This document shows, in pieces, positions 1 through 7,869 of a stretch of DNA of 8,329 nucleotides. This DNA is from Gammaproteobacteria bacterium (lineage in GTDB: Bacteria; Pseudomonadota; Gammaproteobacteria; Steroidobacterales; Steroidobacteraceae). The stretch lies in assembly GCA_025350345.1 (NCBI GenBank), contig JANXYA010000016.1, positions 1 to 8,329 of the forward strand, in the 5' to 3' direction. Every line of letters begins with the position of its first letter. Within the stretch, counting starts at the first letter, position 1. The notes below the pieces were generated by a model. That model searched no databases. It had not been told where the DNA came from and saw nothing but the letters and a program-made list of their open reading frames with translations. A program made the translations under genes and the position numbers.

Positions 1-201
1 GTGAACATCGAAATCATGCGGACGTTCGTCCGACTTCGCCAGCTTGCGTCGACGCACAGGGACCTCGCCCGCAAGCTCATGGACCTGGAGGGGAAATATG
101 TTCGACAGTTCAAAGTTGTCTTTGACGCCATTCGGGCACTGATGCGTGAGCCCGAGCCCAAGCGTCGTGGCATTGGGTTCACGGCGCGGATGGACGACTG
201 A
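1..201 (+). CDS. ORF6N-domain protein, C-terminal fragment (5' end outside window)
   Basis: The frame is open from base 1 to a TGA at 199-201 and gives 66 residues. The sequence (NIEIMRTFVRLRQLAS near the start, LARKLMDLEGKY, then FKVVFDAIRALM and a closing KRRGIGF) matches what I know of the conserved C-terminal end of ORF6N-domain proteins, where a helical segment ends in a KRRxIGF tail. The DNA-binding ORF6N domain itself would lie upstream, so the GTG at base 1 is probably an internal Val codon and the gene is cut by the window edge. ORF6N domains come from phage KilA-N/antirepressor-type proteins and are scattered through bacterial genomes, often in accessory DNA; their cellular role is mostly unknown. 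It converges on soxG, with 70 bp between the stops, and has no evident link to sarcosine metabolism. Family call fairly sure; function unknown. Confidence 0.75.
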   Translation: MNIEIMRTFVRLRQLASTHRDLARKLMDLEGKYVRQFKVVFDAIRALMREPEPKRRGIGFTARMDD

Positions 202-271
202 GGACACAGCCCCGAACGCGGCGGCTATCCTGTTCGAATACCCAGATCAGTCGCTGGTGTTCCGGGCGTGC

Positions 272-793
272 TCAAGGCCTCGCAGACAGCTCCCGCGCCA
301 CCGCGTGCAGCAGGGTCAGGACGTAATCGGAGAACGAGCGCCACACTTCGACGTGAAAGCGATCCGCCGCCGTGCGCCACAGCACGATTTCGCTTTTTGC
401 GTACACCGTGCGCGTACACATGTCGACGGGGAAGGCCTCCAGCGCCAGATCAAGGGGGCACTGCGCATTGAGCAGCAGGCTGGCGTTCGGCCCGCGCAAT
501 TCAAATGCCAGCTGTCGCTGGCTGATATCCACCAGCGAGTGGGCGTGCCCCGCCAGTCCCGCTTCGAGACTGGCGAGCAGCTGGGCGCGCTCATTGAGTG
601 GTGCAAGCAGCAATCGTTCTTCGGGCCCGAGCCACAGCGATGCCCGCCCGCCCACGCTCACGGCCCGGCAGGGCATCGCTGAGGAGGGCAGGCCCAGCGC
701 TGCCGCCGCGGCATCTTGCGCGGCCTCGTCACCGCAGAAGCTCAGGCGCGTGGCGCCCGGCAGAGGATGCAGCCAGGCGGTGGCGTCAGCCAT
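272..793 (-). CDS. soxG: Sarcosine oxidase gamma subunit (SoxG)
   Basis: This is the small gamma subunit of heterotetrameric sarcosine oxidase, a cytoplasmic enzyme that oxidises sarcosine to glycine. The 173-residue product is of normal size for the family. It contains the recognisable segments LWLGPEERLLL (about residues 54-64) and SLVDISQRQLAFELRGPNA (about 85-103), which resemble a degenerate GcvT-like fold, and ends with WRSFSDYVLTLLHAVARELS. I chose the ATG at 793 because it starts MADATAWLHPLPG, overlaps the soxA stop by 8 bp (ATGGCTGA) and has a GGAGG about 12 bases upstream. The frame stays open to an ATG at 856, but those extra 21 residues would lie inside soxA and look like non-family sequence. 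It is the last gene of the operon. SoxG is the least conserved Sox subunit, so position next to soxA carries part of the weight of the call. Confidence 0.9.
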   Translation of the reverse strand: MADATAWLHPLPGATRLSFCGDEAAQDAAAAALGLPSSAMPCRAVSVGGRASLWLGPEERLLLAPLNERAQLLASLEAGLAGHAHSLVDISQRQLAFELRGPNASLLLNAQCPLDLALEAFPVDMCTRTVYAKSEIVLWRTAADRFHVEVWRSFSDYVLTLLHAVARELSARP

Positions 794-3785
794 TGAGGTG
801 GGCCCCCTCCCGGTCGTAGAAAACGGGACTCGTGACCTCGACGGCGATATCGCCACCCGGCATGGGCACGAACAGCGTCTGCCCGACGCGCGCGCGCCCG
901 TCCGCGACCATGGCCAGTGCGATCGGATGGCCGAGAGTCGGGCTCGCGTACGCCGAGGTCACGTGCCCGATGATCTGCATGGGTGGTGTCTGACCAGCGT
1001 TGGCGACAACCTGGGCCCCTTCCTCGAGCAGCCTCGAGCGATCGACCGACAGCAGGCCGACGAGCTGCTTGCGCCCCGGGGCGCGCATCGCGGGCCGAGC
1101 GAGCGAGCGCTTGCCGAGAAAGTCGGGCTTCGCCTTGCCGATGGCCCAGGCGAGCCCCACGTCATCGGGCGTCACCGTGCCGTCCGTGTCCTGCCCGACG
1201 ATGATGAATCCCTTCTCGGCGCGCAGCACGTGCATCGCTTCCGTGCCATAGGGTGTGATCCCGTGGGACTGCCCGGCCGCGTAGACCGCTTCCCAGACCG
1301 CCGTACCATTGTCCGCCGGCACGTTGATCTCAAAACCCAGCTCGCCGGAAAAGCTGACGCGGAACAACAGGAGCGGAGCGCCGCAGATCGTCCCGCGCGC
1401 CACGCTCATGTGCGCCAGTGCGCCCGCCGACAAATCGACGCCGGCGACGAGCGGTGCGATCACATCGCGCGCGCGCGGGCCCTGCACGGCGATCACCGCC
1501 CACTGCTCCGTCGTCGAAGTGAGCCAGACCTTCAGCTCGGGCCATTCGGACTGGCGGTAGTCCTCCATCAGCTGCAGCACGCGCGCAGCGCCGCCAGTGG
1601 TCGTCGTGACGTGGTAGCGATCATCGGCCAGGCGTGCGACCACGCCGTCGTCATAGATGAACCCGTCGTCGCGCAGCAGCACGCCGTAGCGGGCGCGACC
1701 CGGGGCGAGACTGGTCCAGTTGTTGACGTACATCCGGTTCATGAACTCGGTGGCGCCAGGGCCGACCACTTCGATCTTGCCCAGCGTAGAGGCGTCAAAG
1801 AGGCCGCAGGCGCCGCGCACGCTGCGGCATTCGCGCGCCACGGCGGCATGCATGTCCTCGGCTCCCTGGGGGAAATAGCGCGCCCGCTTCCACATGCCGA
1901 CGTCCTCGAACACCGCGCCGCGCGCGCTGGCCCAATCGTGCATGGGCGTGCGGCGCACGGGATCGAACTGCTGGCCACGATCGTAGCCGGCCAGCACGCC
2001 GAAGCTGACGGGCGTGTAGGGCATGCGAAAGGTGGTCAGGCCGACTTCAGGCACGGCTCGTGCGCTGCCGTGGGCGACGATGCCGAGGGCGTTCAGGCCG
2101 GAGGTCTTGCCCTGATCGGTGGCCATGCCGGTGGTCGTGTAGCGCTTGATGTGTTCGATGGAAGAGAACCCCTCGCGCATCGCGAGCTCGAGGTCCCGCG
2201 AGGTGACATCGTTCTGCCAGTCGACGAAGGCCTTGGCCGGGGCAGCATGGCCGGGCTGCGGCAGGGCGCCCGGTGCGCCGCGGGACGAGAGTTCATTCGT
2301 CGCCACGAGCGGCGGTGTCGCGCTGCCCCTGAACCCGCAGGCCGCCGCGGCCGCGAGACCCGCCTGTGTGCCATCTTCGAGCGCCGCACCCAGGCCGTCG
2401 AGCCCGCGCGCCGCGCCCGCTGATCGCTCGCGCTCTGCCGTGGCGCCGGGTACGAAGAAGCGCTCCGCCTCGCGCCACAGCAGCTTGCCCCGCGACTGCG
2501 AGTGCAGGTGGATGCTGGGAGTGAAACCACCGGACATGAGCAGCGCGTCGCAGGCCAAAATCTCGCCGCGTCCGATCGTGCCGCCGGGCCTCACCGTTCC
2601 GAGCGTCACGTTCCGTATGCGCAGCCGACCCGCTGTCGCCAGCACCGTGGCCCCCTGGATCACGCGGATGCCCGCCGTGCGTGCGGCCGCGAGTGCCGGG
2701 GCACTGGGCTCTGGGCGCACGTCGGCGATGGCGCTGACCGCTACACCGCCCACCTGCAGATCGAGTGCCGCGGCGTAGGCGGCATCGCTCCCGGCGAGCA
2801 CCACGGCGCGGGAGCCGACGCGCACGCCGTAGCGATTGAGGTAGCTGCGCGCCGCAGAAGCGAGCATCACGCCCGGCCGGTCGTTGCCGGGGAACACCAG
2901 CGGCCGCTCGATGGCCCCGCTCGCCAGCACCACTTCCCGTGCGCGCACCTGCCAGAGCCGTTCGCGGGGCAGGTCCGGTGGCGGCGCGTCCAGGTGATCG
3001 CTGAGGCGCTCGCACAGTCCCAGCATATTGTGCGGGAAGTAGCCGAATGCCGTGGTTCGCGGCAGCAAGGTCACATTCGCCTGCAATCCCAGCTGCCCGA
3101 TCGTGGCCTTGAGCCAGGCGGCGGAATTCACGCCGTCGATCTTCGCGGCGGGCTCATCGAGTAACCCGCCGCCCATTTCCGCCTGCTCATCGCACAGGAT
3201 CACACGAGCGCCGCTGCGCGCCGCCGCCGCCGCGGCGGCGAGGCCTGCAGCACCCGCGCCGATCACGAGCACGTCGCAATGCGCGAAGCGCTGGGCATAG
3301 CCATCGGGATCGGCACCCACCGGCGCACGCCCGAGTCCCGCCGCCGCGCGAATCCGCGGTTCGTACCAGCGGTGCCACGCGAAGCGCGGCCACATGAAGG
3401 TCTTGTAGTAAAAGCCCGCCGGAAACAGGGGCGCGAGCCAGTTGCTCACGCTGCCCAGGTCCCAGGCCAGGCTGGGCCAGCGGTTCTGGCTGTGTGCGCG
3501 CAGCCCGTCGTAGATCTCCACCTGTGTCGCGCGCAGATTGGGCGCGCTGCGCGCCGCATCGCGCGCCACAGTGACGAGGGCGTTGGGCTCCTCGGACCCG
3601 GCGGACAGCAATCCACGCGGGCGGTGATACTTGAAGGAGCGGCCGAGCAGATGCACGCCGTTGGCGAGCAGCGCTGAGGCCAGTGTGTCGCCGGCAAGGC
3701 CGCGGTAGCTCCGCCCATCGAAGCTGAACTCGATGGGGCGGGACCGATCCACGCGCCCGCCGTGTGCCGCGCGCCAGGCCATCAC
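786..3785 (-). CDS. soxA: Sarcosine oxidase alpha subunit (SoxA)
   Basis: This is the large subunit of heterotetrameric sarcosine oxidase (999 residues, normal length). In this family alpha binds NAD+ and tetrahydrofolate, and the folate takes the methyl-derived carbon as 5,10-methylene-THF. Domains in order: an N-terminal Fer2_4-like fold (about 15-100, with GDTLASALLANG) that has no cysteines; a Rossmann domain with GAGAAG at 176-181; a second nucleotide-binding stretch starting VVLAGSDAAYAAALDL (about 328-343); a conserved linker KAFVDWQNDVTS (518-529) followed by KRYTTTGMATDQGKT; and a C-terminal GcvT module (about 605-990) with an acidic pair at D712-D713 (IYDDGV), where T-proteins carry their folate-site acidic residues. 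The start is ambiguous: GTG at 3785 overlaps the soxD stop as GTGA, and ATG at 3782 shares one base with it (TGATG). A GGGAG nine bases before the GTG slightly favours 3785. Very confident of function. Confidence 0.97.
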   Translation of the reverse strand: MMAWRAAHGGRVDRSRPIEFSFDGRSYRGLAGDTLASALLANGVHLLGRSFKYHRPRGLLSAGSEEPNALVTVARDAARSAPNLRATQVEIYDGLRAHSQNRWPSLAWDLGSVSNWLAPLFPAGFYYKTFMWPRFAWHRWYEPRIRAAAGLGRAPVGADPDGYAQRFAHCDVLVIGAGAAGLAAAAAAARSGARVILCDEQAEMGGGLLDEPAAKIDGVNSAAWLKATIGQLGLQANVTLLPRTTAFGYFPHNMLGLCERLSDHLDAPPPDLPRERLWQVRAREVVLASGAIERPLVFPGNDRPGVMLASAARSYLNRYGVRVGSRAVVLAGSDAAYAAALDLQVGGVAVSAIADVRPEPSAPALAAARTAGIRVIQGATVLATAGRLRIRNVTLGTVRPGGTIGRGEILACDALLMSGGFTPSIHLHSQSRGKLLWREAERFFVPGATAERERSAGAARGLDGLGAALEDGTQAGLAAAAACGFRGSATPPLVATNELSSRGAPGALPQPGHAAPAKAFVDWQNDVTSRDLELAMREGFSSIEHIKRYTTTGMATDQGKTSGLNALGIVAHGSARAVPEVGLTTFRMPYTPVSFGVLAGYDRGQQFDPVRRTPMHDWASARGAVFEDVGMWKRARYFPQGAEDMHAAVARECRSVRGACGLFDASTLGKIEVVGPGATEFMNRMYVNNWTSLAPGRARYGVLLRDDGFIYDDGVVARLADDRYHVTTTTGGAARVLQLMEDYRQSEWPELKVWLTSTTEQWAVIAVQGPRARDVIAPLVAGVDLSAGALAHMSVARGTICGAPLLLFRVSFSGELGFEINVPADNGTAVWEAVYAAGQSHGITPYGTEAMHVLRAEKGFIIVGQDTDGTVTPDDVGLAWAIGKAKPDFLGKRSLARPAMRAPGRKQLVGLLSVDRSRLLEEGAQVVANAGQTPPMQIIGHVTSAYASPTLGHPIALAMVADGRARVGQTLFVPMPGGDIAVEVTSPVFYDREGAHLNG

Positions 3786-4075
3786 GGAGATGCGCTCCCG
3801 CCGCCGTCGGGCCGCGGCTCGCCACAGCGGTAGGTCGCGAGGAACTGATCCGTCGTGGTGTCGCGCAGGGCATTGAAAAAACGCGCACAGCCGCGCACGT
3901 GACGCCAGCGTTCGGCCTGCAGCCCGCGACGGTTGGCGCGCAGGTACAGAAATGCAACCCAGTCATCGGCGCTCACGGACTCGGGCGGAGAGGGCCGGGC
4001 GATGTGCGCCTCACCACCGTAGCTAAACTCGAGCTCCGGTCGCGGGCCGCAATAGGGACAGTGGATGAGCAGCAC
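3782..4075 (-). CDS. soxD: Sarcosine oxidase delta subunit (SoxD), zinc-binding
   Basis: This is the small delta subunit of heterotetrameric sarcosine oxidase (97 residues), which binds a structural zinc ion in known members. The N terminus MLLIHCPYCGPRPELEFSYG is diagnostic. The four expected zinc ligands are visible: Cys6, Cys9, His59 (RWRH) and Cys63 (GC), the same spacing as in the structurally known delta subunits. The usual GGEAH segment (20-24) and the FFNALRDTTTDQ segment (about 66-77) are also present. It starts with GTG, which lies nine bases after the soxB stop; a GAGAG just upstream is a weak ribosome-binding site. Its TGA overlaps the soxA start, so soxD and soxA are probably translationally coupled. 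Its place between soxB and soxA is the standard soxBDAG order. Confidence 0.96.
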   Translation of the reverse strand: MLLIHCPYCGPRPELEFSYGGEAHIARPSPPESVSADDWVAFLYLRANRRGLQAERWRHVRGCARFFNALRDTTTDQFLATYRCGEPRPDGGGSASP

Positions 4076-4084
4076 GGCCAGCTC

Positions 4085-5338
4085 TCAGTGCGCCACCGCC
4101 GCCGCCGCCGCCTCATCGATCAGCAGGCCGTCGCGGAAGCGCTCGAGCGTGAAGGGCGCGTTGAGCGGGTGCGGCTCGTCGTGAGCGATCGTCCAGGCGA
4201 ACAGGTGCGCCGAGCCGGGCGTCGCCTTGAACCCGCCAGTACCCCAGCCGCAATTGAGATAGAGGCCCGGAACCGCGGTCTTGCAGATGATCGGTGAGCG
4301 ATCGGGCGAGACATCGACGATCCCGCCCCAGTTGCGCAGCATGCGCAGGCGCCGGAAGGCCGGGAACAGCTCGCAGATGGCCGCCAGGGTGTGCAGGTTG
4401 ACGTGCAGGGCACCGCGCTGCGTGTAGCTGGTGTAGGCGTCGGTACCCGCGCCGATCACGAGCTCGCCCTTGTCCGACTGGCTGACGTAGGCGTGGATCG
4501 CGTTGGACATGACCACGCAGGGCAGCACGGGCTTGATGGGCTCGGACACCAGCGCCTGGAGCGGAAAGCTCTCGAGGGGCAGGCGGATTCCGGCCAGCCC
4601 CATCACGACGCTGCTGTTCCCGGCCGCCGCGACGCCGATCTTGCGGCTGCCGATGCGCCCGCGCGTGGTCTCGACGGCCTCGACGGCGCCATTGGCGTCG
4701 CGGCAAATGCCGGTGACCTCGCAGTTCTCGACGATATCGACACCGAGTGCGTCGGCCGCGCGGGCGTAGCCCCAGGCCACGGCATCATGGCGGGCTGTGC
4801 CGCCGCGGCGCTGCAGGGCACCGCCCAGCACGGGGTAGCGGATGTCATGGCCGATGTTCAGCGGCGGGCAGAAAGCCTTGCACTCGGCCGGACTCAGCCA
4901 CTCATTGTCCACTCCATTGCAGCGGTTGGCGTGGATATGGCGCTTGCTGACCTGCATGTCGTGAACGGAATGCGCCAGCATCAGCACGCCGCGCGGGGAG
5001 TACATCACGTTGTAGTTCAGGTGCTGCGAAAGATCGCGCCACATCTTAACGGCGTGGTCGTACAGGCGGGCGCTCTCGTCGAACAGGTAGTTGGAGCGGA
5101 TGACGGTGGTGTTGCGGCCGGTGTTGCCGCCGCCGATCCAGCCCTTCTCGAGGACGGCGACGCGATTCATGCCGTGCTCGGACGCCAGATAATACGCGGC
5201 TCCGAGGCCATGGCCGCCGCCGCCGACGATGATGGCATCGTACGAGGACTGCGGGGCGGCGCGGCGCCACTGGGGCTGCCAGCCGCGATGACCGCCGAAG
5301 GCCTGTTTCAGCAGCGACCAGGCCGAAAACTTCTGCAT
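4085..5338 (-). CDS. soxB: Sarcosine oxidase beta subunit (SoxB), catalytic flavoprotein
   Basis: This is the catalytic beta subunit (417 residues, normal length) of heterotetrameric sarcosine oxidase. It oxidises sarcosine at FAD and passes electrons to a covalently bound FMN at the alpha/beta interface, then to oxygen, making hydrogen peroxide. The DAO-type Rossmann motif is at 39-44 (GGGGHG), followed by EKGWIGGGNTGRNTTVIRSN (about 64-83), a family hallmark. RRGGTARHDAVAWGYARAAD (177-196) contains His184, which aligns from memory with the histidine that carries FMN in the Corynebacterium enzyme. The C-terminal LNCGWGTGGFKATPG closes the FAD domain. The ATG shares one base with the stop of the upstream dehydrogenase (TGATG), and a GGAG lies about 11 bases before it, inside that gene. 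The N terminus has no signal peptide, so the protein is cytoplasmic. Very confident. Confidence 0.97.
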   Translation of the reverse strand: MQKFSAWSLLKQAFGGHRGWQPQWRRAAPQSSYDAIIVGGGGHGLGAAYYLASEHGMNRVAVLEKGWIGGGNTGRNTTVIRSNYLFDESARLYDHAVKMWRDLSQHLNYNVMYSPRGVLMLAHSVHDMQVSKRHIHANRCNGVDNEWLSPAECKAFCPPLNIGHDIRYPVLGGALQRRGGTARHDAVAWGYARAADALGVDIVENCEVTGICRDANGAVEAVETTRGRIGSRKIGVAAAGNSSVVMGLAGIRLPLESFPLQALVSEPIKPVLPCVVMSNAIHAYVSQSDKGELVIGAGTDAYTSYTQRGALHVNLHTLAAICELFPAFRRLRMLRNWGGIVDVSPDRSPIICKTAVPGLYLNCGWGTGGFKATPGSAHLFAWTIAHDEPHPLNAPFTLERFRDGLLIDEAAAAAVAH

Positions 5339-7797
5339 CAGGCGCGCAACTCCAGGTTCTGCGGGTCGTAGGGTGAATCCACCAGCACCGTGGCCGGCCT
5401 GCGCTCGCCCAGCACGTCGATCGTGAGCCGGGTGCCGACTGCCGCATGCGCCGTGCTGACGTAGCCGATCGCGAGACTCTTCTGCAGTACGTGTCCGTAC
5501 CCGCCGGCTGTCGTGCGGCCGACCATGGTGTCGTCGGGCGCAAAGATCGGCTCATTGCCGAGCGGATCGGTGTCCGTGACGCCGTGCACCTCGAGCGTGA
5601 TGAAGCGATGGGGCACGCCGGCGGCGAGCTGCTTCTCGAGCGCCTCACGGCCGATGAACGGCCCCTTGCTCATCCGCACGAAGCGGTCGAGCCCGGCCTC
5701 GAGCGGAGTGTAGTCGCGCGTCAGGTCACTTCCCCACATGCGATAGGACTTCTCGAGGCGGAGCGACTCCATTGCCCGCATGCCCGCCATGCCGATGCCG
5801 AACTCCGCGCCCGCGGCGAAGATCGCATCGAACAGGTGATGCGCGTACTCGATCGGGAAATGCAGCTCCCAGCCCAGCGCGCCCACGAAATTGACGCGCA
5901 GCAGGTAGACATCGCCCGCCAGCCCCACGTCGGTGATCTTGCCGGTGAGCCAGGGGAAGGCGGTGTTGTCGAGCGGAATATCGACGAGCTTTTCCATGAC
6001 TTCGCGCGAGCGCGGACCTGCGACCACGAAGCAGCCGCGGGCAGTGGTGATGTTGCGCAGCAGTACCGAGCCGTCGGCGGGCAGGTGGCGCTGCAGGTAA
6101 TCCGCGTCGTAGCGCTCCGCGGCACCGGCGCTGACGACGTAGAAGTGCTCGGGGCCCAGCTTGCTGATGGTGAACTCCGAGCGGATGCCGCCACGGGCCG
6201 TCAGCGCGTGGCACAGCGACAGGCGCCCGATCTGCGCCGGCACCTTGTTGGCGACCAGCGAATCGAGCCAGGCCGCGGCGCCGGGGCCGGTCACTTCATG
6301 CTTGGTGAAGGGCGTCAGGTCGATGACGCCCACGCTGCCGCGCATCCTGCGGCATTCGTTGCCGACGTGCGGGAAATAGTTGCTGCGCCGGAAGCTCCAC
6401 ACGTCGCGCCGCTCGACGCCGGGCGGCGCGAACCAGTTGGCGCGCTCCCAGCCATAGCGCTGGCCGAAGACCGCGCCCATGCGCTCGAGCTTGTCGTAGA
6501 CGGGACTGGTCTTGGCCGGCCGTGCATCCGCACGCTCCTCGTCGGGGAAATGGATCGTGAAGACGTTGCGGTAAGTCTCTTCGTTCTTGACCGTGAGGTA
6601 GCGACGGCTCGTGTAGGGTCCGAAGCGGCGGGGATCGACGGCCAGCATGTCGATGCCGGGTTCGCGTTCGACCAGCCACTCGGCGAGCTGCCAGCCGGCG
6701 CCGCCGGCCGCCGTGATGCCGAAGCTGTGGCCCTCGTTGAGCCACAGGTTTCGCACCCCCCAGGCCGGACCGATCAGCGGGCTCCCGTCCGGGGTGTAGG
6801 AGATCGGGCCGTTGATGATCTGCTTGATGCCGCAGTTTTCGAGCGCGGGCACGCGGCGTTGCGCCGCTTCGATATGCGGCACCATCCGGTCCAGATCGCC
6901 GTCGAACAGGCTCTTGCCGAACCATTCCGGCACGCCATCGGCGAAGCGCGCCGGCGCGCCCTTCGCGTAGGGCCCCAGTATCCAGCCGAGACGCTCCTCG
7001 CGCAGGTAGTAGGACTGCTCCGGTTCGCGCAGCACCGCCAGCTCGCGGCCGCCGCCTTTGCGGTACTCGGACAGTTGCGGCGAGACGTCGAACACGATGT
7101 ATTGGTGCTCGACCGGAATCGCCGGCACGTTGAGCCCGAACATGCGACCCGTCTGCCGCGCGTAGTTGCCGGTGGCACAGACCACGTGCTCGGCGATGAT
7201 CTCCCCCCGCGTGGTGGTCAGCAGCCACTCGCCCGAGGGCCGATACTGCGCCGCCGTGACTTCCGTGTGCTCATAGATTTCGGCACCGGCGCTTCGCGCC
7301 CCGCGTCGCAGGGCAGCGGTCAGGTCGGCCGGAGCGATGTGCCCGTCGTCCGGGTGATAGAGGGCGCCGATGACCTTCGGTGTGTCCTTGCCGTCGCCGA
7401 GGTTGATCAGGGGCCAGAGGCTCCGGACTTCCTCGGGGTCGATGATGCGGAAGGGCACGCCGATGGTGTTGGCCGTGCTGCAGTACTTGAGATATTCGTC
7501 CATGCGCTCGCGGCTGGTCGCCAGGCGCAGATTCCCGGTGACGTGAAAACTGACATCCTGGTCTGTTTCGGCGGGCAGGCGCTTGTAAAGGTCCACGGAG
7601 TACTTGTGCAGCTGCCCGACCGTGTAGCTCATGTTGAACAGCGGCAGGAGCCCCGCCGCGTGCCAGGTCGAGCCGGCGGTGAGCTCGGAGCGCTCGATGA
7701 GCACCACGTCGGTCCAGCCTTTCTTTGCCAGGTGGTACAACGTGCTGACACCGACGGCACCGCCGCCGATCACCACCACGCGCGCATGCGTTCTCAT
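5338..7797 (-). CDS. Dimethylglycine/sarcosine dehydrogenase-family flavoprotein with GcvT domain
   Basis: This 819-residue FAD enzyme probably demethylates dimethylglycine to sarcosine, feeding the sarcosine oxidase encoded next. The N-terminal DAO/Rossmann domain (about 5-370) has GGGAVG at 11-16, and SELTAGSTWHAAGL (37-50) contains His46, the position of covalent FAD attachment in mitochondrial dimethylglycine dehydrogenase. An FAO_M linker (about 373-430) is followed by GcvT (about 435-700) and GcvT C-terminal (about 715-810) domains. RLEKSYRMWGSDLTRDYTPL (680-699) is typical of the family. In place of the acidic pair seen in SoxA this domain has a single acidic residue, Glu541 (RSEFTI), as I recall for dimethylglycine dehydrogenases. 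I chose ATG 7797 (MRTHARVVVIGGG), which has an AGGGG eight bases upstream. The frame is open to 7863, but those 22 residues are non-family and overlie the promoter. Sarcosine or another N-methylated amine is a possible alternative substrate; family sure, substrate not. Confidence 0.92.
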   Translation of the reverse strand: MRTHARVVVIGGGAVGVSTLYHLAKKGWTDVVLIERSELTAGSTWHAAGLLPLFNMSYTVGQLHKYSVDLYKRLPAETDQDVSFHVTGNLRLATSRERMDEYLKYCSTANTIGVPFRIIDPEEVRSLWPLINLGDGKDTPKVIGALYHPDDGHIAPADLTAALRRGARSAGAEIYEHTEVTAAQYRPSGEWLLTTTRGEIIAEHVVCATGNYARQTGRMFGLNVPAIPVEHQYIVFDVSPQLSEYRKGGGRELAVLREPEQSYYLREERLGWILGPYAKGAPARFADGVPEWFGKSLFDGDLDRMVPHIEAAQRRVPALENCGIKQIINGPISYTPDGSPLIGPAWGVRNLWLNEGHSFGITAAGGAGWQLAEWLVEREPGIDMLAVDPRRFGPYTSRRYLTVKNEETYRNVFTIHFPDEERADARPAKTSPVYDKLERMGAVFGQRYGWERANWFAPPGVERRDVWSFRRSNYFPHVGNECRRMRGSVGVIDLTPFTKHEVTGPGAAAWLDSLVANKVPAQIGRLSLCHALTARGGIRSEFTISKLGPEHFYVVSAGAAERYDADYLQRHLPADGSVLLRNITTARGCFVVAGPRSREVMEKLVDIPLDNTAFPWLTGKITDVGLAGDVYLLRVNFVGALGWELHFPIEYAHHLFDAIFAAGAEFGIGMAGMRAMESLRLEKSYRMWGSDLTRDYTPLEAGLDRFVRMSKGPFIGREALEKQLAAGVPHRFITLEVHGVTDTDPLGNEPIFAPDDTMVGRTTAGGYGHVLQKSLAIGYVSTAHAAVGTRLTIDVLGERRPATVLVDSPYDPQNLELRA

Positions 7798-7813
7798 CCT
7801 CTTTGCCCCTTCC
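7798..7813 (-). promoter_or_regulatory. Ribosome-binding site of the dehydrogenase gene
   Basis: Read on the minus strand, GGAAGGGGCAAAGAGG runs directly into the ATG at 7797. The AGGGG core lies eight bases from the start codon, and a second purine run (AGAGG) touches it. This supports 7797 as the start over the earlier in-frame codon at 7863. It is the strongest ribosome-binding site of the operon, consistent with its being the entry point for the translationally coupled genes downstream. Confidence 0.6.
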
Positions 7814-7837
7814 CGACCTGCGTATTTGTGTTCGCGC

Positions 7838-7866
7838 AGTGTAGAGAGCGGTCCGCAAGCCAAAGC
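7838..7866 (-). promoter_or_regulatory. Candidate promoter of the dehydrogenase-soxBDAG operon
   Basis: On the minus strand a TACACT (7838-7843) resembles a sigma-70 -10 box. Seventeen bases upstream lies GCTTTG (7861-7866), a poor -35. A good -10 with a poor -35 directly next to a direct repeat (7870-7901) is what an activator-dependent promoter looks like. Transcription would start near 7831, leaving a leader of about 34 bases before the ATG. Inferred from spacing and sequence alone. Confidence 0.4.
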
Positions 7867-7869
7867 TCA

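Noticed and set aside
226..250. GTTCGAATA, resembling the T-loop of a tRNA, which would hint at an attachment site
   Set aside because: The flanking bases do not pair into a T-stem, and no acceptor stem or anticodon arm can be found upstream.
202..271. Possible terminator between the convergent ORF6N gene and soxG
   Set aside because: Only weak stems are visible (CGAAC with GTTCG around a 14-base loop, and a 4-bp CCAG/CTGG stem), with no T-run on either strand.
372..2423. A 683-codon open frame on the plus strand opposite soxG and soxA
   Set aside because: It has the same composition-driven shadow pattern and no recognisable domain, while the opposite strand encodes clear Sox subunits.
4391..5371. 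A 326-codon open frame on the plus strand opposite soxB
   Set aside because: It is antisense to the unmistakable SoxB coding sequence and resembles no family I know.
7798..7863. Upstream in-frame start of the dehydrogenase at 7863, adding 22 residues
   Set aside because: The added residues do not resemble the family, no good ribosome-binding site precedes it, and the segment contains the candidate -10 box; ATG 7797 has a strong site and begins right at the Rossmann fold.
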